Positions 13,627-29,087 are shown, counted from the first letter of the stretch. The stretch: DNA of 64,000 bases from Cunninghamella blakesleeana (GCA_017871115.1 JAFCIZ010000001.1:1717501-1781500); one strand, 5' to 3'. A program made the numbers and translations. Notes: a model not told the origin generated them from the letters alone.

Positions 13627-15876
13627 TTAGTTTCTATGTGGAGGAGGAGGAGTCATAATCCAAGATAAACGGTTTTCTTCCCAACTTTTCAATTCACGTT
13701 GACTTAAACGATAAGTAGAAGTATTTCTTGGACTTTGATTATTATTATGATCTATATCATCCAAAGAAGAAGAATTGGAAGAAATGATCCCACTTAAAAC
13801 GCCACTACTACTTGATATGGTCGTACAACTTTGACGATGATTCATAACAGTTAAACGTGGTGATGATCCATTTGTTGAAAAATCCATATCATTATTAAAA
13901 CCAACCCATTGAATAGAAGAAACTGATTTTGAACCAAGAGAAGCTCTTAATTCTTTTTGAATAGATGATCGATTTATTTCTTGCTGGTTAATTTTTTTTT
14001 CTATCCCCTCTTGTTCTTCTTTTTTTGGTTCTTGATGACTGTTTAGTAATTTTGATAGTCCAAATAAACTTGATCTCCTTTTAGTGGCTCGTGTGTCACC
14101 TAATTGAGATGATGAATGTTCTGTTGATGATGATGGCTGTTGCTGTTGTTGTGAATTATAAGATGATTCATCTAATGTTTTAAAAAGGCTAAGTCTAAAT
14201 TTTTTTATTCCAGTATTTTCATTTTGTGATGATTGTTGCTTTTGATCTTCTAATATGATGGATGGAGTTGATGCATTTTGCATGCTTAAATGATAAGGTA
14301 CTTGTTGGTTGTGATGATGATCATTGGGTGAAGATGAATTTGATAATATATGGGAGGTATGATTGGGATTATTATTATTATTATTATTATTATTTAAAAA
14401 GGTTGAATTTCTTGTTATGGTAGTTGGAGGTAATGGTGTTTCACAAACCCAATTTGTGTAAAGTTGCCTACTTGGACTTTCAAAAGTTGAATTATGATTT
14501 GGTAGGGCAAGGGAAGAAGTAGATGAAGTAGAAGGTATGATGGTGGATTGGACCCTTTTATTTTGTGATTGTTGATGTTGATCGTTATTTAATGAAAGAC
14601 GGAAATCTGACCCAAATGACATACGACTTAAACGAGTTTTTGCTATTTCAGGCGATTGAATTACAGTACTTCTTCTCTCCATAATGGATGTACTTTGTCG
14701 TGGAGGTGTGGATAAACTAAACCTAGCTGCTCTAGAGTGGATATCAAAAGTACGTTGCTGACGTTGTTTTCTTTGAATAAGAACAAATAAAGCAATTGCT
14801 AAACCTATGCCTAAGACTATACCAATTATCATACCACCTATAGCACCACCTGTTAAACCACTATTTGTTGATGACGAAGGTGGTTCTGATCTTGGTTTTA
14901 ATTGATGATGATGATGCTGATTTATTGAAGGCGGATTCGGTAAATGGTTTATATTATATACAACTGTTTCTTCCATTGCTGACCCAATATATTGACCTCC
15001 ATCTATTAATAAAAGATTATCCTGTGGAATAAAAAAAGCAGCATGCTTTGCTCTTGGAATAGATTCACCGATAAAAGTAAAAGCGAGCTGTTTATGGTTA
15101 CGGAAATCAATCCACCACATATCGTTTAATAATTCATTTTTTTCCGAAAGCCCACCGTAAATAAAAGCGTGAGTTGTATTGACTGATATCATTGTTGAAT
15201 ATATTCTTGGAAGTAAAGGTATAGGTTGTTTTATAGATTGATATCGAAGAGAATGCGTATTAAATAGAGTGCAATAATTATAAAACTGTTGTGGAAGATG
15301 ATGAGAATGTTGATTAGCACCAAAGCAAGTGAGTAAAGTATTATTATTGGGGAGAAGAATAGTAGTGTGACCTACAAGAGGGTTTATATTATTTAATAAT
15401 TTTATCCATTGTTTTGTTGGCCAATCTAATTTCCATATATCAGAAAAAGTAGTTTTATGATTTAAGTTATTTCCACCTATTAAAAAAACAGAATTGGTAT
15501 TTTTATTATAAATAGAAGTGTGACCATATCTTTTCGAAGGAGAAGTAGTTGGTTGAAAAGTAAAAGTTGTAAAAGATGCATTATGGTTATAAAATACAAT
15601 CATATCAAATTGATTTGTTTCATTTTTTCCAAATAAAGAGATTAATAACTCGTTTTGATTGATTGAATGAGAAGTATGACCTTCTATAGGTAATAAACTA
15701 GTATGCATAGTATTGTTATTATTATTGTTTTTATGTAGTTGCTGCTGCAATGATAAAGTAATAATATTTTTCCCTCCAATAATATATATTTTATCCCCAG
15801 TTTTTATTATTGAATGATATTGACGGTTTTTCCATTTTTTTACTTTTTTTAAATATGCAACTTGTTGTTCGTACAT
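13627..15876 (-). CDS. Kelch-repeat single-pass membrane protein
   Basis: A single uninterrupted frame of 749 residues from ATG 15876. The first half carries at least five kelch-type blades, with motifs YIIGGKN, VFLIGGNN, FIYGGLSEKNELLNDMWW and LLLIDGGQYIGS. A transmembrane helix at about residues 340-365 (GGAIGGMIIGIVLGIGLAIA) is followed by a basic stop-transfer stretch (RKQRQQR). A low-complexity Ser/Asn/Gln-rich tail of roughly 380 residues follows. Kelch plus transmembrane proteins of this shape are common in Mucoromycota, and their function is mostly unknown. No signal peptide follows the chosen ATG. The frame stays open upstream, adding SPFYLLLFLI after a CAG acceptor-like site at about 15907, so a missing first exon carrying a signal peptide is possible, though none was found. 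It is divergent from the DASS transporter. Confidence 0.8.
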   Translation of the reverse strand: MYEQQVAYLKKVKKWKNRQYHSIIKTGDKIYIIGGKNIITLSLQQQLHKNNNNNNTMHTSLLPIEGHTSHSINQNELLISLFGKNETNQFDMIVFYNHNASFTTFTFQPTTSPSKRYGHTSIYNKNTNSVFLIGGNNLNHKTTFSDIWKLDWPTKQWIKLLNNINPLVGHTTILLPNNNTLLTCFGANQHSHHLPQQFYNYCTLFNTHSLRYQSIKQPIPLLPRIYSTMISVNTTHAFIYGGLSEKNELLNDMWWIDFRNHKQLAFTFIGESIPRAKHAAFFIPQDNLLLIDGGQYIGSAMEETVVYNINHLPNPPSINQHHHHQLKPRSEPPSSSTNSGLTGGAIGGMIIGIVLGIGLAIALFVLIQRKQRQQRTFDIHSRAARFSLSTPPRQSTSIMERRSTVIQSPEIAKTRLSRMSFGSDFRLSLNNDQHQQSQNKRVQSTIIPSTSSTSSLALPNHNSTFESPSRQLYTNWVCETPLPPTTITRNSTFLNNNNNNNNNPNHTSHILSNSSSPNDHHHNQQVPYHLSMQNASTPSIILEDQKQQSSQNENTGIKKFRLSLFKTLDESSYNSQQQQQPSSSTEHSSSQLGDTRATKRRSSLFGLSKLLNSHQEPKKEEQEGIEKKINQQEINRSSIQKELRASLGSKSVSSIQWVGFNNDMDFSTNGSSPRLTVMNHRQSCTTISSSSGVLSGIISSNSSSLDDIDHNNNQSPRNTSTYRLSQRELKSWEENRLSWIMTPPPPHRN

Positions 15877-16338
15877 AATTAAAAATAATAACAAATAAAA
15901 GGGGGACTGATATAAACTATATTTTTTATATATATATATAAAAAAATAGATAAAAAATATGATGATAATAATAAAAAAAAGGGGAAACAGAATATGATGG
16001 AATAATAATAATTATATTTAGGTATAAAGTATAATAATAATAAAATATAAAGAGTAAGGTAAGGGTGAAAAGAGGGATAAAGAATAATATAATCAAAAAA
16101 AAAAAAAAGAAGGGAAGAGAGAGAGAGGAAAAAAAAAAATTGCGCTAAACCAATTTTTATAAAATTCTATAAAAAAATGAGTAACACAGGGCAAAATGTG
16201 AAAAAGGAAATTAAAGATTTCGGGTTTTAAAAATCATATAAAATGCTAATTTTTTTTTACATTTTTTGATTTCTTTCACTTTTCATTTAATTTCTTTCAC
16301 TTTTTTATTTTTTATTATATTATAAATCATTTAGTTAA
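15877..16338. promoter_or_regulatory. Divergent promoter region, kelch gene / DASS transporter
   Basis: About 460 bp between two divergent start codons, with purine-rich tracts (AGAGAGAGAGG, poly-A) near 16090-16140 and an inverted CCAAT-type sequence near 16150. Regulation of both genes from here is inferred from the arrangement only. Confidence 0.45.
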
Positions 16339-18949
16339 ATGGTTAATAATTGTAACTATCAAACTATCAGTGTCCCACTGAATGCTCCTAATGAAGCTTC
16401 ACCTTTATTACCTACAAAGCATGAATGGTCTATTAAAACCCGTAAATAATAATAATATAAAATGATTTATTTTATAATAATATATTTATTTTATATGCTT
16501 TTTTCTTTCTATTCTCTTTTTTTCTCTTAATTTTTTATAAAAAAAAAAAAAAAGCTCTTGAATCTTTAAAAAAAAGTAAATCAATGTCTTTATTACCATC
16601 TCTTATTCTTGGAATGATCATTTGGTTTGGTGTTCAACCTAGTGAAGAATTAACAACCACCGCTATCCGTTTATTGGCTGTTTTTACGAGGTACATAAAA
16701 AGACAATAAAAAATGATAATGATAATAATATAGTAATAAAACTAATATACTAAACTGACACCTTCTTTTTATTTATTTTTTTAATAACACTATCATAGCT
16801 GTATTGTTGCTTTAATTACTACATCTATTGATATATCTATGTTGGTGATGACGGCTTTAACATTATTAGCTATAACAGGTTCTTTTCAATGTACAGATAA
16901 AGCGACTGGTTCTTCTGTTGAATGTAGGCTCTGTGGTGAAACAAATCCTTTGACAGATACAATTTATCAATGTAAATCAGGTTCAGATGCTTTTAAAGAA
17001 TCTCTTGAAGGGTTTTCGAGTTCAACAGTATGGTTAATTTTTGCTGCTTTTCATTTGGGCAAAGCCGTTCAGTTGACTCAATTAGGAAAAAGATTATCGT
17101 TATGGATGGTTTCGATTTTTGGAAAAAGAATTTTAGGTTTGGCGTATGCAATCGTATTATCAGGTATATAATAAATCATAAAAAGAGAAATGTACAAAAA
17201 AAAGAGGAGCTATTGGTTCATTTTTTTTCTTTATGCTCTTAAAAAAAATATCGAAAGAAAATATCTCATCTTCATATAATAACTTCTCTCCTTCTTTTTT
17301 TTTTTTTTTTTTTTCTAATCATTCTTTTTTTAGAATTGCTTTTGGCCCCCTTTGTGCCTAGCAACACAGCTCGTGGTGGCGGTATTGTATTACCAGTCAT
17401 TCAAAGTATATCATTGACCCTTGGTTCTAATCCTACAACTAATCCAGCTCTTGGTGGATTTCTTATCCTTGTTGGTAATCATGCCAATCTTTTATCTGCT
17501 TCCATGTATTTGACTGGTAAAAAAAGAATACTTATAATTGAACAGACATTTTTTCTATTTTATTCTTTTTGTTTAAATAGAACGACATATTTAATTATAT
17601 ATATATTTGTATATATATATATATCTTTTTATTTTATTAGGTATGGCTCCTAATCCTATTGTTATCACAAAAGCAAATCAACTATACCCGGATCTTAATT
17701 TTAATTTTATGACATGGATTGAAGGAAGTAGTGTCCCAGCCCTGTTCTGTGGTTTATGTTTACCTATTCTATTATATAAATTCACTGGTTTGGATTCTCA
17801 AATGAAACAAGTTTCTAATAATAGTGGTAGTGGTGATGATATTACAAGCCATGCTAAATCAGAATTAAGTTCAATGGGTCCTATGTCTACAAAAGAATGG
17901 GTAAAAAAACGAAATATATATTTATAAAGCGATAAAGAATGATTTAATTTAATTTAATGTATCTGTTTTATTTTATTGTTATTATAATTATTATTAGCAA
18001 CTCTGTTTTGTATTGTTATCGTGTCTTAGTCTGTGGGTAACTTCAAGTATTACAAAATTAGATTCCACTCTTGTTGCATTGATTGGTATTGTTGGTTTAT
18101 TACATATGGGAACAATCACTTGGAAAGATATTTCAACAAATACAAATGCGGTAAGTCATTCAGGAACCATCTTTTATGATTTCCCCTGATTAAAATATAT
18201 CAAATCTCGAGATATATATATAAATAAATAAATAAAAGGGAGATGGAATGAGGAATAATAATAATGTATATACATTTATATACAAAAGGTTGCCAAGAAA
18301 TCATAATAAATATGCAATTCTAAAACCCTATTTTTTTTTTTTTTTTTTTTTTACATATTACTATTTTATAATATAGTGGGATACATTATTTTGGTTAGGT
18401 GGATTTGTAAATATTGCCAATCAATTATATGAAAGTGGTGCATCTTCCTTTTTAGGTCACCAAATTTCTGACACCATTGCTCGTTTAGGTTTACCACCAG
18501 TTCCATCGTTAGCTGTTGCCTATTTCCTTACTACATTTATGTTTTCATCTCTAAGTGCTCATACTGTTGCTTTTTCAGCTACCTTTTTAGATGCTGGGTA
18601 TTCTCTTGGTGCTCATCCAAAAATATTAACTGCTCTTTTAGCTTATTTCGGTGCATTAAGTGGATGTATGACCAACTTTTCTACAGGTAAATAAATAAAT
18701 AAATAAAACATCTTCAGTTACCTTGGACATTCTATACATGTATAAAAAGTGCTTATTTATTGATATTATTTTTTATCAATATTAAAATATGTATCTAATA
18801 TTTATATAGGGAGTGCTGCTATGTACTATGCACCTGGTTACGTATCTCGGTCCAAATGGTTTATTATTGGTGCTAAATTGGCAATCTTTTACTTGGTAGT
18901 TTATTTCACTCTTGGTTTAGGTTGGTGGAAACTTATTGGCTGGTATTAA
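16339..18949 (+). CDS. DASS/SLC13-type dicarboxylate or anion transporter
   Basis: Eight exons: 16339-16441, 16555-16690, 16799-17163, 17334-17516, 17641-17900, 17998-18150, 18377-18686, 18810-18949; 549 residues. A short cytosolic N-terminus is followed by many hydrophobic segments in the pattern of the divalent anion:Na+ symporter family, which includes plant plastid 2-oxoglutarate/malate translocators and bacterial CitT. Family-like blocks are LAPFVPSNTARGGGIVLPVI (about 205-225) and the SAHTVAFSATF region near the second half-site. A Cys-rich insert (CTDKATGSSVECRLCGETNP) after the third segment is not usual for the bacterial members and may be an exposed loop. Substrate (malate, 2-oxoglutarate, citrate or succinate) and membrane cannot be read from the sequence. 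Phases agree at every junction. Confidence 0.85.
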
Positions 18950-19476
18950 TCTCTTTATCTTATTTTTATATTTACTTTATCTTTTTATTATTTTATTTTT
19001 AATCTTTCCCCTTATATAAGCACACACACATTAAACATACATAAACAACAATACATACACATACATACACACACATATAAATACAAATACATTAATCTAT
19101 TAATATAGTTCATTTTATCTCTCTTTCCTCTCTTATTTTGTAATTAATCCTTTTTATTTATTTTTATAATCCGATAATACTTTTCGATTATTTTTATTTA
19201 TTACTACGTATTTACTGATTTTTTATTTATTAGTTTTAATAAATATATATTTTTAATAAATATAAAAAAAATTCTTTTTTTTTAAAGAAAACTTATATAA
19301 AATTAACGCTTATGTAAAATTTTGACAATAAAGCATTTTTTGTGATTGGCGGAAAGCCTATTTTTTTTAAACTTCAGTTGTGCCTTTTTTTTTATTATTT
19401 TTTTCCGTTTCCTTATCTTTTTTTTGTCTCTCTTTCGTTTAATTTTTTTTTTCTATATTAAAAGTATATACGTTTT
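18950..19476. other. Spacer and promoter of PFK-2 gene
   Basis: About 530 bp with a CA-rich patch (19020-19090), T-rich tracts and a CCAAT-type element at 19341-19352. No coding frame was seen. Confidence 0.6.
19341..19352. promoter_or_regulatory. Putative NF-Y/HAP (CCAAT) site upstream of PFK-2
   Basis: TGTGATTGGCGG, a good match to the reverse CCAAT-box consensus of NF-Y/HAP, lies about 125 bp before the PFK-2 start. The identical 12-mer occurs upstream of the Nhp10-like gene at 36317-36328. Function is inferred. Confidence 0.45.
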
Positions 19477-22212
<2,736 letters not shown>

Positions 22213-22897
22213 AAAGTATGATTTTTTATATAGTTTTTTCTTATATCATGAAATACACTTTTGTAATTTTTATTTTTATTTTTATTTTATTTTTTAATGA
22301 AGTAAATATTTTAAGTATTTTATAAATGAAATAATAGAAATCATGTTTTGTATTTAAAAAGCTATTAGTGATAAAAAATAAAAAAAAATTAAAATAAAAT
22401 AAAAGGTATTAAATATATAAAAAATGAATGAGAGCAAGATAAATCGAACTTTAAAAGTGGTCGTTTTTTTATGCATAATTATTTTATAAAGTAGAATAAA
22501 AATAATCCAACGCTTTGATTATAAAGAGAGACTAATAATACTCCGAATAAAATAGATCAACTCCTTGAGAAAAATAACCAACATGTTGGATAAAAAAATA
22601 TGAACGTCTTGAACTATGCAAAAGAATAAACTATTCATTTGTAATGATATTAATAGTATCAATATACGATTATATAGATGAATAAAACAGCATAAAAAAA
22701 ATGAAAAATATTATTTAAAAAAAGTAAAAATAAAAACCATATTATAAAATGATTATTTTCTTTTTTCATCCTTTCTTTTTTATATATTTTTTATTTAAAC
22801 AAATTAACTCTAAAGAACAATTTTAATTTCTAGGATTCTGAGGATAAATGATGATGATATGAATGATTATTAATATTATTATTGTTATTGTTATTTA

Positions 22898-22945
<48 letters not shown>

Positions 22946-22962
22946 TTCAATCATTAAAACAT
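22213..22962. other. Intergenic spacer between convergent PFK-2 and phosphate carrier
   Basis: 750 bp between two stop codons, AT-rich, ending in a long TA run. No gene was seen. Confidence 0.6.
22900..22943. repeat. TA microsatellite, 22 units
   Basis: Perfect TA run about 20 bp downstream of the phosphate-carrier stop codon. Confidence 0.95.
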
Positions 22963-24473
22963 TTATTTGCTGATTTCAACACCGTTGGTGGCACCCAAGA
23001 CACGTTTGATATCACCGTAAATAGCGAATTGACCGGCAGTAAGAGAAGCAACCATCTATTAAAAGTTAGAAAAAAATAAAATAAAAAAATGAGGTGAGAT
23101 ATAAAAAGAAAATCATTAAAATATACCTTTTTTTTCCATTTTTATTTTTAATATAATATAAAATTGTTATGATTTCACTTACAACAATACGAGGACCTAA
23201 ACCAAGGAAGAGACCCTTAGCACCGAGTTGACCAGCCATTTGTACAAGACGAGAAGTAACAGATTGACCTTCAGCACCCTTTTGTTTGTTGATCTTGGAT
23301 AATAAGGTATCAGCAGGTTGAGAGATGATGGCAGCAGCAGTACCTAATGAAATTTAAATAAAAATGAAAATAAAAATTAATCAATATATTATTTTAAAAT
23401 GGATAAATAAAAAGAATAATAACTCTCTATATATAACTTACCAGCAATAACACCAGCACCTAAATTGACTTGAGTAAGGGTGCTAGGAGCAAGTTCTTCC
23501 TTAGGCTTACCAAGAGAAGCAATAATCTTTTCACTATATAATTGTATATTAAAAAATAATAAAAAGATAAATATAATTATATTAATATACACAATGATTA
23601 ACATCGTCATAATGATAATAACAATAATAAAACTTACGCAGCAAGTTCGTAAACGACGAATTTAGCCATGGTATAAGGAACTTGTTTGAATAAGATGGGA
23701 CCGAAACCAGAGTAGAAACCTTTGATAACACCTTCTTCTTTGGCGATTTTAGTGAAACCAGATAATAAACCGGTAGCAAAGTCAGGTTGAGAAACGAGAC
23801 GGATACGAGTAGCTTCAAGAGGACATAAGGCAACATCAGCGAAGAATTCAGCAATAGCAGAAGAACCTAAGTAGATGGCAGTGCGGTTTTCACGAGCAGC
23901 ATCAATACCAACGGCATCAATGAAAGTCTTTTTCCAGAATTCATAACCACCAAACTTGAAGGCACCTTGTAAGAAGTAACCTGTTTTTTTTAATAAAGTA
24001 AAAACAAAATATAATGAATATCGATTTATTTATCTATAATCATAATCGATGTTTATCTTTTTTTTTTTCGAACTCTTGTTTTATTTCACTTTTTATATTC
24101 TTTATTTATATATCTCTTCGTCCTTTTATATTATTTACTGACTTATAATACTTAATTTTTTTATATTATATTAAATTTTTTTTAAAAGTAATAGAAACTT
24201 ACCAGCAGCAGTAGGACCGAAACCAGTAAGAAGAGCACCAGCACCTTCACTGGCAACTACCTTACGGAAACCATCAATCATACCCTTGTTGTAAATTTCA
24301 GGAGATAATTGGATTCTGGTTTTAACAACATCAACGGGAGTCATAGCACCGTGAGTGATAGAACAACAGAGAGCACCAGCTAAAGCGAAACGGGCGTATA
24401 AACCAGCACCGGTAGGAGGAGCAGCGGAATCAGCACCAGCGGAAGGAACGAAGAACTTTTGTTGAGGAAGCAT
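22963..24473 (-). CDS. Mitochondrial phosphate carrier (SLC25A3/Mir1/Pic2 type)
   Basis: Five exons: 24203-24473, 23638-23980, 23442-23533, 23183-23343, 22963-23055; 319 residues. It contains three mitochondrial-carrier repeats with signatures PVDVVKTR (repeat 1), PLEATRIR (repeat 2) and PADTLLSK (repeat 3). Phosphate-carrier-type sequences include [39 protein letters not shown] and the C-terminal block with [16 protein letters not shown]. It imports phosphate with a proton (or copper, for Pic2-type members) across the inner mitochondrial membrane. There is no long cleavable presequence, only a short alanine/proline-rich N-terminus. Codons are richer in C and G at third positions than in neighbouring genes, which fits high expression. 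The start is the first ATG and phases agree. Confidence 0.95.
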
Positions 24474-25705
24474 GATGTTGTTATTTAAAGAGTAAGGTGG
24501 TTTATTAATTTAAAAAAAATAATAAAGGAAAGAAGAAGGAAAGGAAAAAAAAAAAAAAGTTTTTTTTTTTTTTTAAAAATGATATAATATATTTTTTTTT
24601 CTAGTTCCCCTTGCCCAATGGGACTGTTCAAGCCTATAAAATTATTTTTCTTTTTTTTATTTTTTCCATCCAATAAAAATAGAAGGTCATAGCGGGTGTC
24701 TCCGAAAAAACTAAAATATAGAAATTTCGGTGGATGAACTAATGTTCCTTTTTATCTCTTTTGATAACCTTTTCTTTTCCTTTTTCTTTCTTTTTTTAAA
24801 AAAAATTTTATACGTCTGGATTCATTGATATTAAAAACATAATAATAAGCATTTACTACAAGATAATAAAATAGCAAAGTAATAACAATAATTATAATCA
24901 TAATAATAATCATCGTATTAATAATAATAATAGCAAGAAACATATGATAGCAAACAAGAGCAATGTCATCATTTTTTAAACAGTCATACACATAATTTTA
25001 GTTACTAAACCTAGTAGATAAATTTAACATTCTTTCTAGCTTGTGATGAACCTTTTTTTTTTATATACATAATCAACTAAAATCAGCACGGAAGCAGCGG
25101 AGTCGAACTTTTTATTTTAAGTGAAAAAAAGTCGAAAAGAAACAGGAGTGAAATCATAACCATAATAATCAAAAAAATAATGAATATTAACTTATATTTT
25201 GAAAACACTGAGTTATATATATATATTGAATATATTGTTTTAAAGAACATAAATATAAAGATGACAGTAGCCTTGCTAATTCTTACTTTTGGATATTTCG
25301 CTTAATTTGGAATAAAGTTGACCCCTGAATATTTTAAATCTAATCGATTTCCGACGATATCAGAAAAAAAAATAATGCCATTCTGTTTTACCAAGTTAAT
25401 ATAATAAAACGTTTATTTATTTTTCTATACGTATTTATTTATTTTAATTATTACATACCGTTCATTTATTATTATTATTATTATGATCACGTTAAGAATT
25501 TATAAAAATAAGATATTATCAACTTATATTTATCATATTTAAAAACTAAATTTATTTGTTGCCTAAATTAATTTTTCCTTATATTATCTATTTTATATAG
25601 TAGAATTCATATATTATTATTTTTTTCATGTATCCAAATATATATATTTTTAATTTATTGATGGTTAGTTTACATATATATATATAACTATCTAAGAAAC
25701 AAGCT
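24474..25705. other. Spacer holding phosphate-carrier promoter
   Basis: About 1.2 kb. It has poly-A/poly-T tracts near 24540-24600, a GC-richer patch with CCAAT (CCCAATGGG) near 24612-24622 upstream of the carrier, and AT-rich DNA beyond. No coding frame or RNA gene was identified. Confidence 0.55.
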
Positions 25706-28456
25706 TTATTTTTGAAGATATCTTTCAGCGACATCACCAAAATCGTCAAACGCAGTCTTGATAGTTTTACGGAAATCAGTAGAATTAGTATCCTTAGCTT
25801 GCTTCCATGAAGAGACACTTAAACGAATCATTTCTTTATCAATAGCATAATTAATACCATATCCATCAGTAACTACAGGGCCAAAAGCACCCCAAGCTAA
25901 ATTACCAGGAGATGTATTTGAAGTAGATAATTTCCAATATTGTGATTGACGATAAGAAGGGTCTTTAAATATAGCTGCTAAATCAGATTGTGCTTCTTCA
26001 GGTGTCATTTGGAAATATAAACCGAATAAATGTCTATCAACACCTTGACCTATGATTATTATAAAAATAAAAAAAGAAATCAGAATGAAAAAAAGAAAAT
26101 ACGTACATAAATAGATATAAATGTTATTTTAAATGATATTAAAAAAGAAAAAGAAAAAAAAATCCTACCACTTGATGCAGCTCGCATATATTCACCATGA
26201 GATTTCAATGCTCTTTCTAAAGAAGCTAATTTATCGGTAATCTATATAAAAACAATAATTATAGTAAATATAATAAAAAAAACATTGGAAATGAATAACA
26301 TAAGTTCATTTTTCTATGACTCTATAATTATATTTATAAATGCTTTGATGAATAAATTACTTACGGAAACATTTTTATCATCCCAAGCTTTAGTAAAAGC
26401 AACAGATTCTTCACTACAGGATCTAACAGTTTCGGTTCTACCGGTCAAGAATTTACGAGTAGAAGCAGATTCATAAGTAGGACAAGGATGGCCATAATGA
26501 CGATAATAAGCTAATTGGAAGGCCATTTGTAACCAACTATCAGGGCTAACCTTGGATTGTTTCATAAAGTTAGCACCATAGTCTTTATAATGTAATAAGA
26601 CACAATCTAAATCATTGATTAAATCTGTTGCATTCTTTTCAGCTGTTTGTAATACGTTTTTGATTTGATCATTATCTGAAATGGACCAAGTTAAAGGACG
26701 AGGAGCTGATACAGTGGTTGACCCGGATACTTCAATAGGCTCTCTATAGTCGCATAAATGTATTCCATTATAATCTTATTATTATTATTAAAATATAATT
26801 GTATAGCATGTATGTATGCGTTGAATTTTACCTTATCAAAACATCATCAATAATACGTAATGGAACGACAGCATCAATAGGAGAATGTTCACCATTCACA
26901 CCACCAGCACCATTTGTTTCAACAATCACTTGGATATTTTTATCAAACCAACGATTATGAGCAGATTTACCATGACAGATGTTACGGTGAGCAATATCTA
27001 AATCTTGTGATGAGCTATAATTATCTAAACATACGGCAAACAAGGCATTATCGATATCGTTGAATGTTGCTGCATTATGGGGATTGGATTCTAAAGATGC
27101 TCTAACCTAATAATATTTAATGAAAAAAATAAATAAATATAATTTATAACTATTAAAAAAAATAGCCTCGTATTATATATATATATATATATATTGTTTT
27201 ATTTTATTTTATTTTATTTTATTTTATTATATAATTACTTTAGCCCAAGTATCACGATTTTCAGAAGTTAAAAGACCAATAGGTAATTGACGTTGGTTTT
27301 CAGGTGTAGCTTCTACTTGATCCACTACTTTTTTTAATTGGCTAGTATAAAAATAAAAAATAAAAAATAAAAAATTATCAATATATATTTTAATGTTACA
27401 TAATATGATATATTTGTTTATCCGCTTTCCTTCTTTTTGTAAATTTTTCATTTATACATTTATTTACCTTTCAATTGTTTTTGTAGATAAAACTTCACCA
27501 TTTGGACCAAGAACATCAACAGAGTAGAGTTGGTCTTTGTAGATAACAGTAATGTGTTTAGCAGTAGCAGGATAATGAGAAATAACTCTATCACGTGGTA
27601 AATCAGGAATTCTTGTTGTGCTAAATACACCTTTTAATTGATGCATACAGAATGGTCCAGAACGAGATACATCGGGAGGAATTTCTTCACTATTTATCGA
27701 AGTGAAAATAAATTAAATTAAAAAAGGAATTAGAAGGGTGATTAATACAACGATTAGCTAAACCTTTATAAATAATTTTTATATTGTATATTATAATATT
27801 TATATATATATGCATTCACTTTACTTATTAAGACGATTAGAAAAATCGACAAGTCCACTAATAAGACCAGCAGCGCGCTCTAATTGAAAAGGAGTAGCTT
27901 TACCAGTGTCTTGAGATGCTACTAACCCTTTAGGATGATTTTTTACTTGCATCCACCAATTTACGTTAATTAAGGTAGGAGCTCTATATTCTAAATAAGC
28001 CTTATTCAACCATAATTCATCTAACCAAGAATAGCCCTTCTTTGTTTCTATTTCATCCACTTTTTTTAATCTTGCTTGCAATTCTTTTCCAAACCCGGAA
28101 GTGAAATCATCTACCAACTTGCATACTTTTTCATATTCGGATTGATTAGTGATTAAAGGAATTAAACTTTTCTTATAACGTTGACCAGTAGCTTCCAATT
28201 CAGGAATAGGTAAAGAAGGAATCAATTTTTGATTAGAAAATGTTTTTGCTGTAGAATAACTATAAAAAATAAAAAACAGTAAAAGAAAGAAAAGAAAAAG
28301 TTATAAAAAATAAAATAAAATAAAATAAAAACGGCTTTATTTGTTTTGCTTCGTCTATTTTTATTTTATTTTTTATTATAAGCTATTTGTTTACCTATTT
28401 ATTCTTTGGTAGCGAGTAATATTTCTTGTAGTATTACGAAGTGGTAATGAAAACAT
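25706..28456 (-). CDS. Carnitine O-acetyltransferase, probably mitochondrial
   Basis: Eight exons: 28395-28456, 27825-28259, 27468-27689, 27239-27341, 26832-27106, 26365-26743, 26169-26241, 25706-26049; 630 residues. The N-terminus (MFSLPLRNTTRNITRYQRIN) is rich in Arg, Ser and Asn without acidic residues, as in a mitochondrial presequence. The choline/carnitine acyltransferase signatures follow: LPIPELEATGQRYKKSL near the start, KHITVIYKDQLYSVDVLG, and the catalytic-histidine motif NGEHSPIDA with His348. The C-terminal region has STRKFLTGRTETVRSCS and DGYGINYAI, typical of the carnitine-binding half. It moves acetyl groups between CoA and carnitine for transfer between organelles. The C-terminus (RYLQK) is not a classical PTS1, so a peroxisomal form would need another signal. 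Intron lengths are 60-250 nt and all phases agree. Confidence 0.93.
27197..27232. repeat. TTTTA pentanucleotide repeat in carnitine acetyltransferase intron
   Basis: Seven or so ATTTT units, preceded by a TA run, between exons 4 and 5. Confidence 0.85.
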
Positions 28457-29087
28457 GATTGTTTATAAAGTGAAGAAGAATAAAAAAATAAGAAACGCGG
28501 GGTAAAGAGTGTGTGAAAGATAAAAAAAATTCATATATATCAGCATATTTATTAACTCACGTGAAAATGCGAGATCTTTATAGATTTTAAACCCAGTCTT
28601 TTGTACCTGAAGTTCGTAAAAAGTGGTTTTTATTTAATTTTTATTTATTAACAATATTATAATAAATGGCGATATTCATATAAATAAAGGTGATGGTGAT
28701 ATTAATAAAAAAAAAATAGCCCTTTTTTTTTTCTTTAATGTAAATTTATATATATATATATATATATATAAATATTAGTGTATCTTATATTTTAAATATA
28801 AGCTAAATCTGTCAAAAATAAGCAAACTAAATAAATAAAGTAAGTTACTCAAAAAAAACAAAACCAAAAAAAAGTACTAAAAAAAAGATTATAAAAGATA
28901 GAAAAAAATCATCAATTTCTTCTCTTTTCTTCATTTTATATTTATATATATATTAAATATTTTTTCTTCTTTCTAAAAAAATTACAATATATCATTAAAT
29001 AAAAAAAACTATATAAAAAAACTAAATGATTATATTAATTGGTAAGTAGTATAAATGTAAATAATATGAATTAAACAGATAAAAAAA
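28457..29087. other. Carnitine acetyltransferase promoter and spacer
   Basis: 630 bp, AT-rich, with a TA run near 28748-28772. No gene was seen. It separates the carnitine acetyltransferase start from the stop codon of the next minus-strand gene. Confidence 0.55.

Noticed and set aside
25081..25120. CAGCGGAGTCGAACTTT as part of a tRNA T-arm
   Set aside because: No matching acceptor, D or anticodon arms at the expected spacing.
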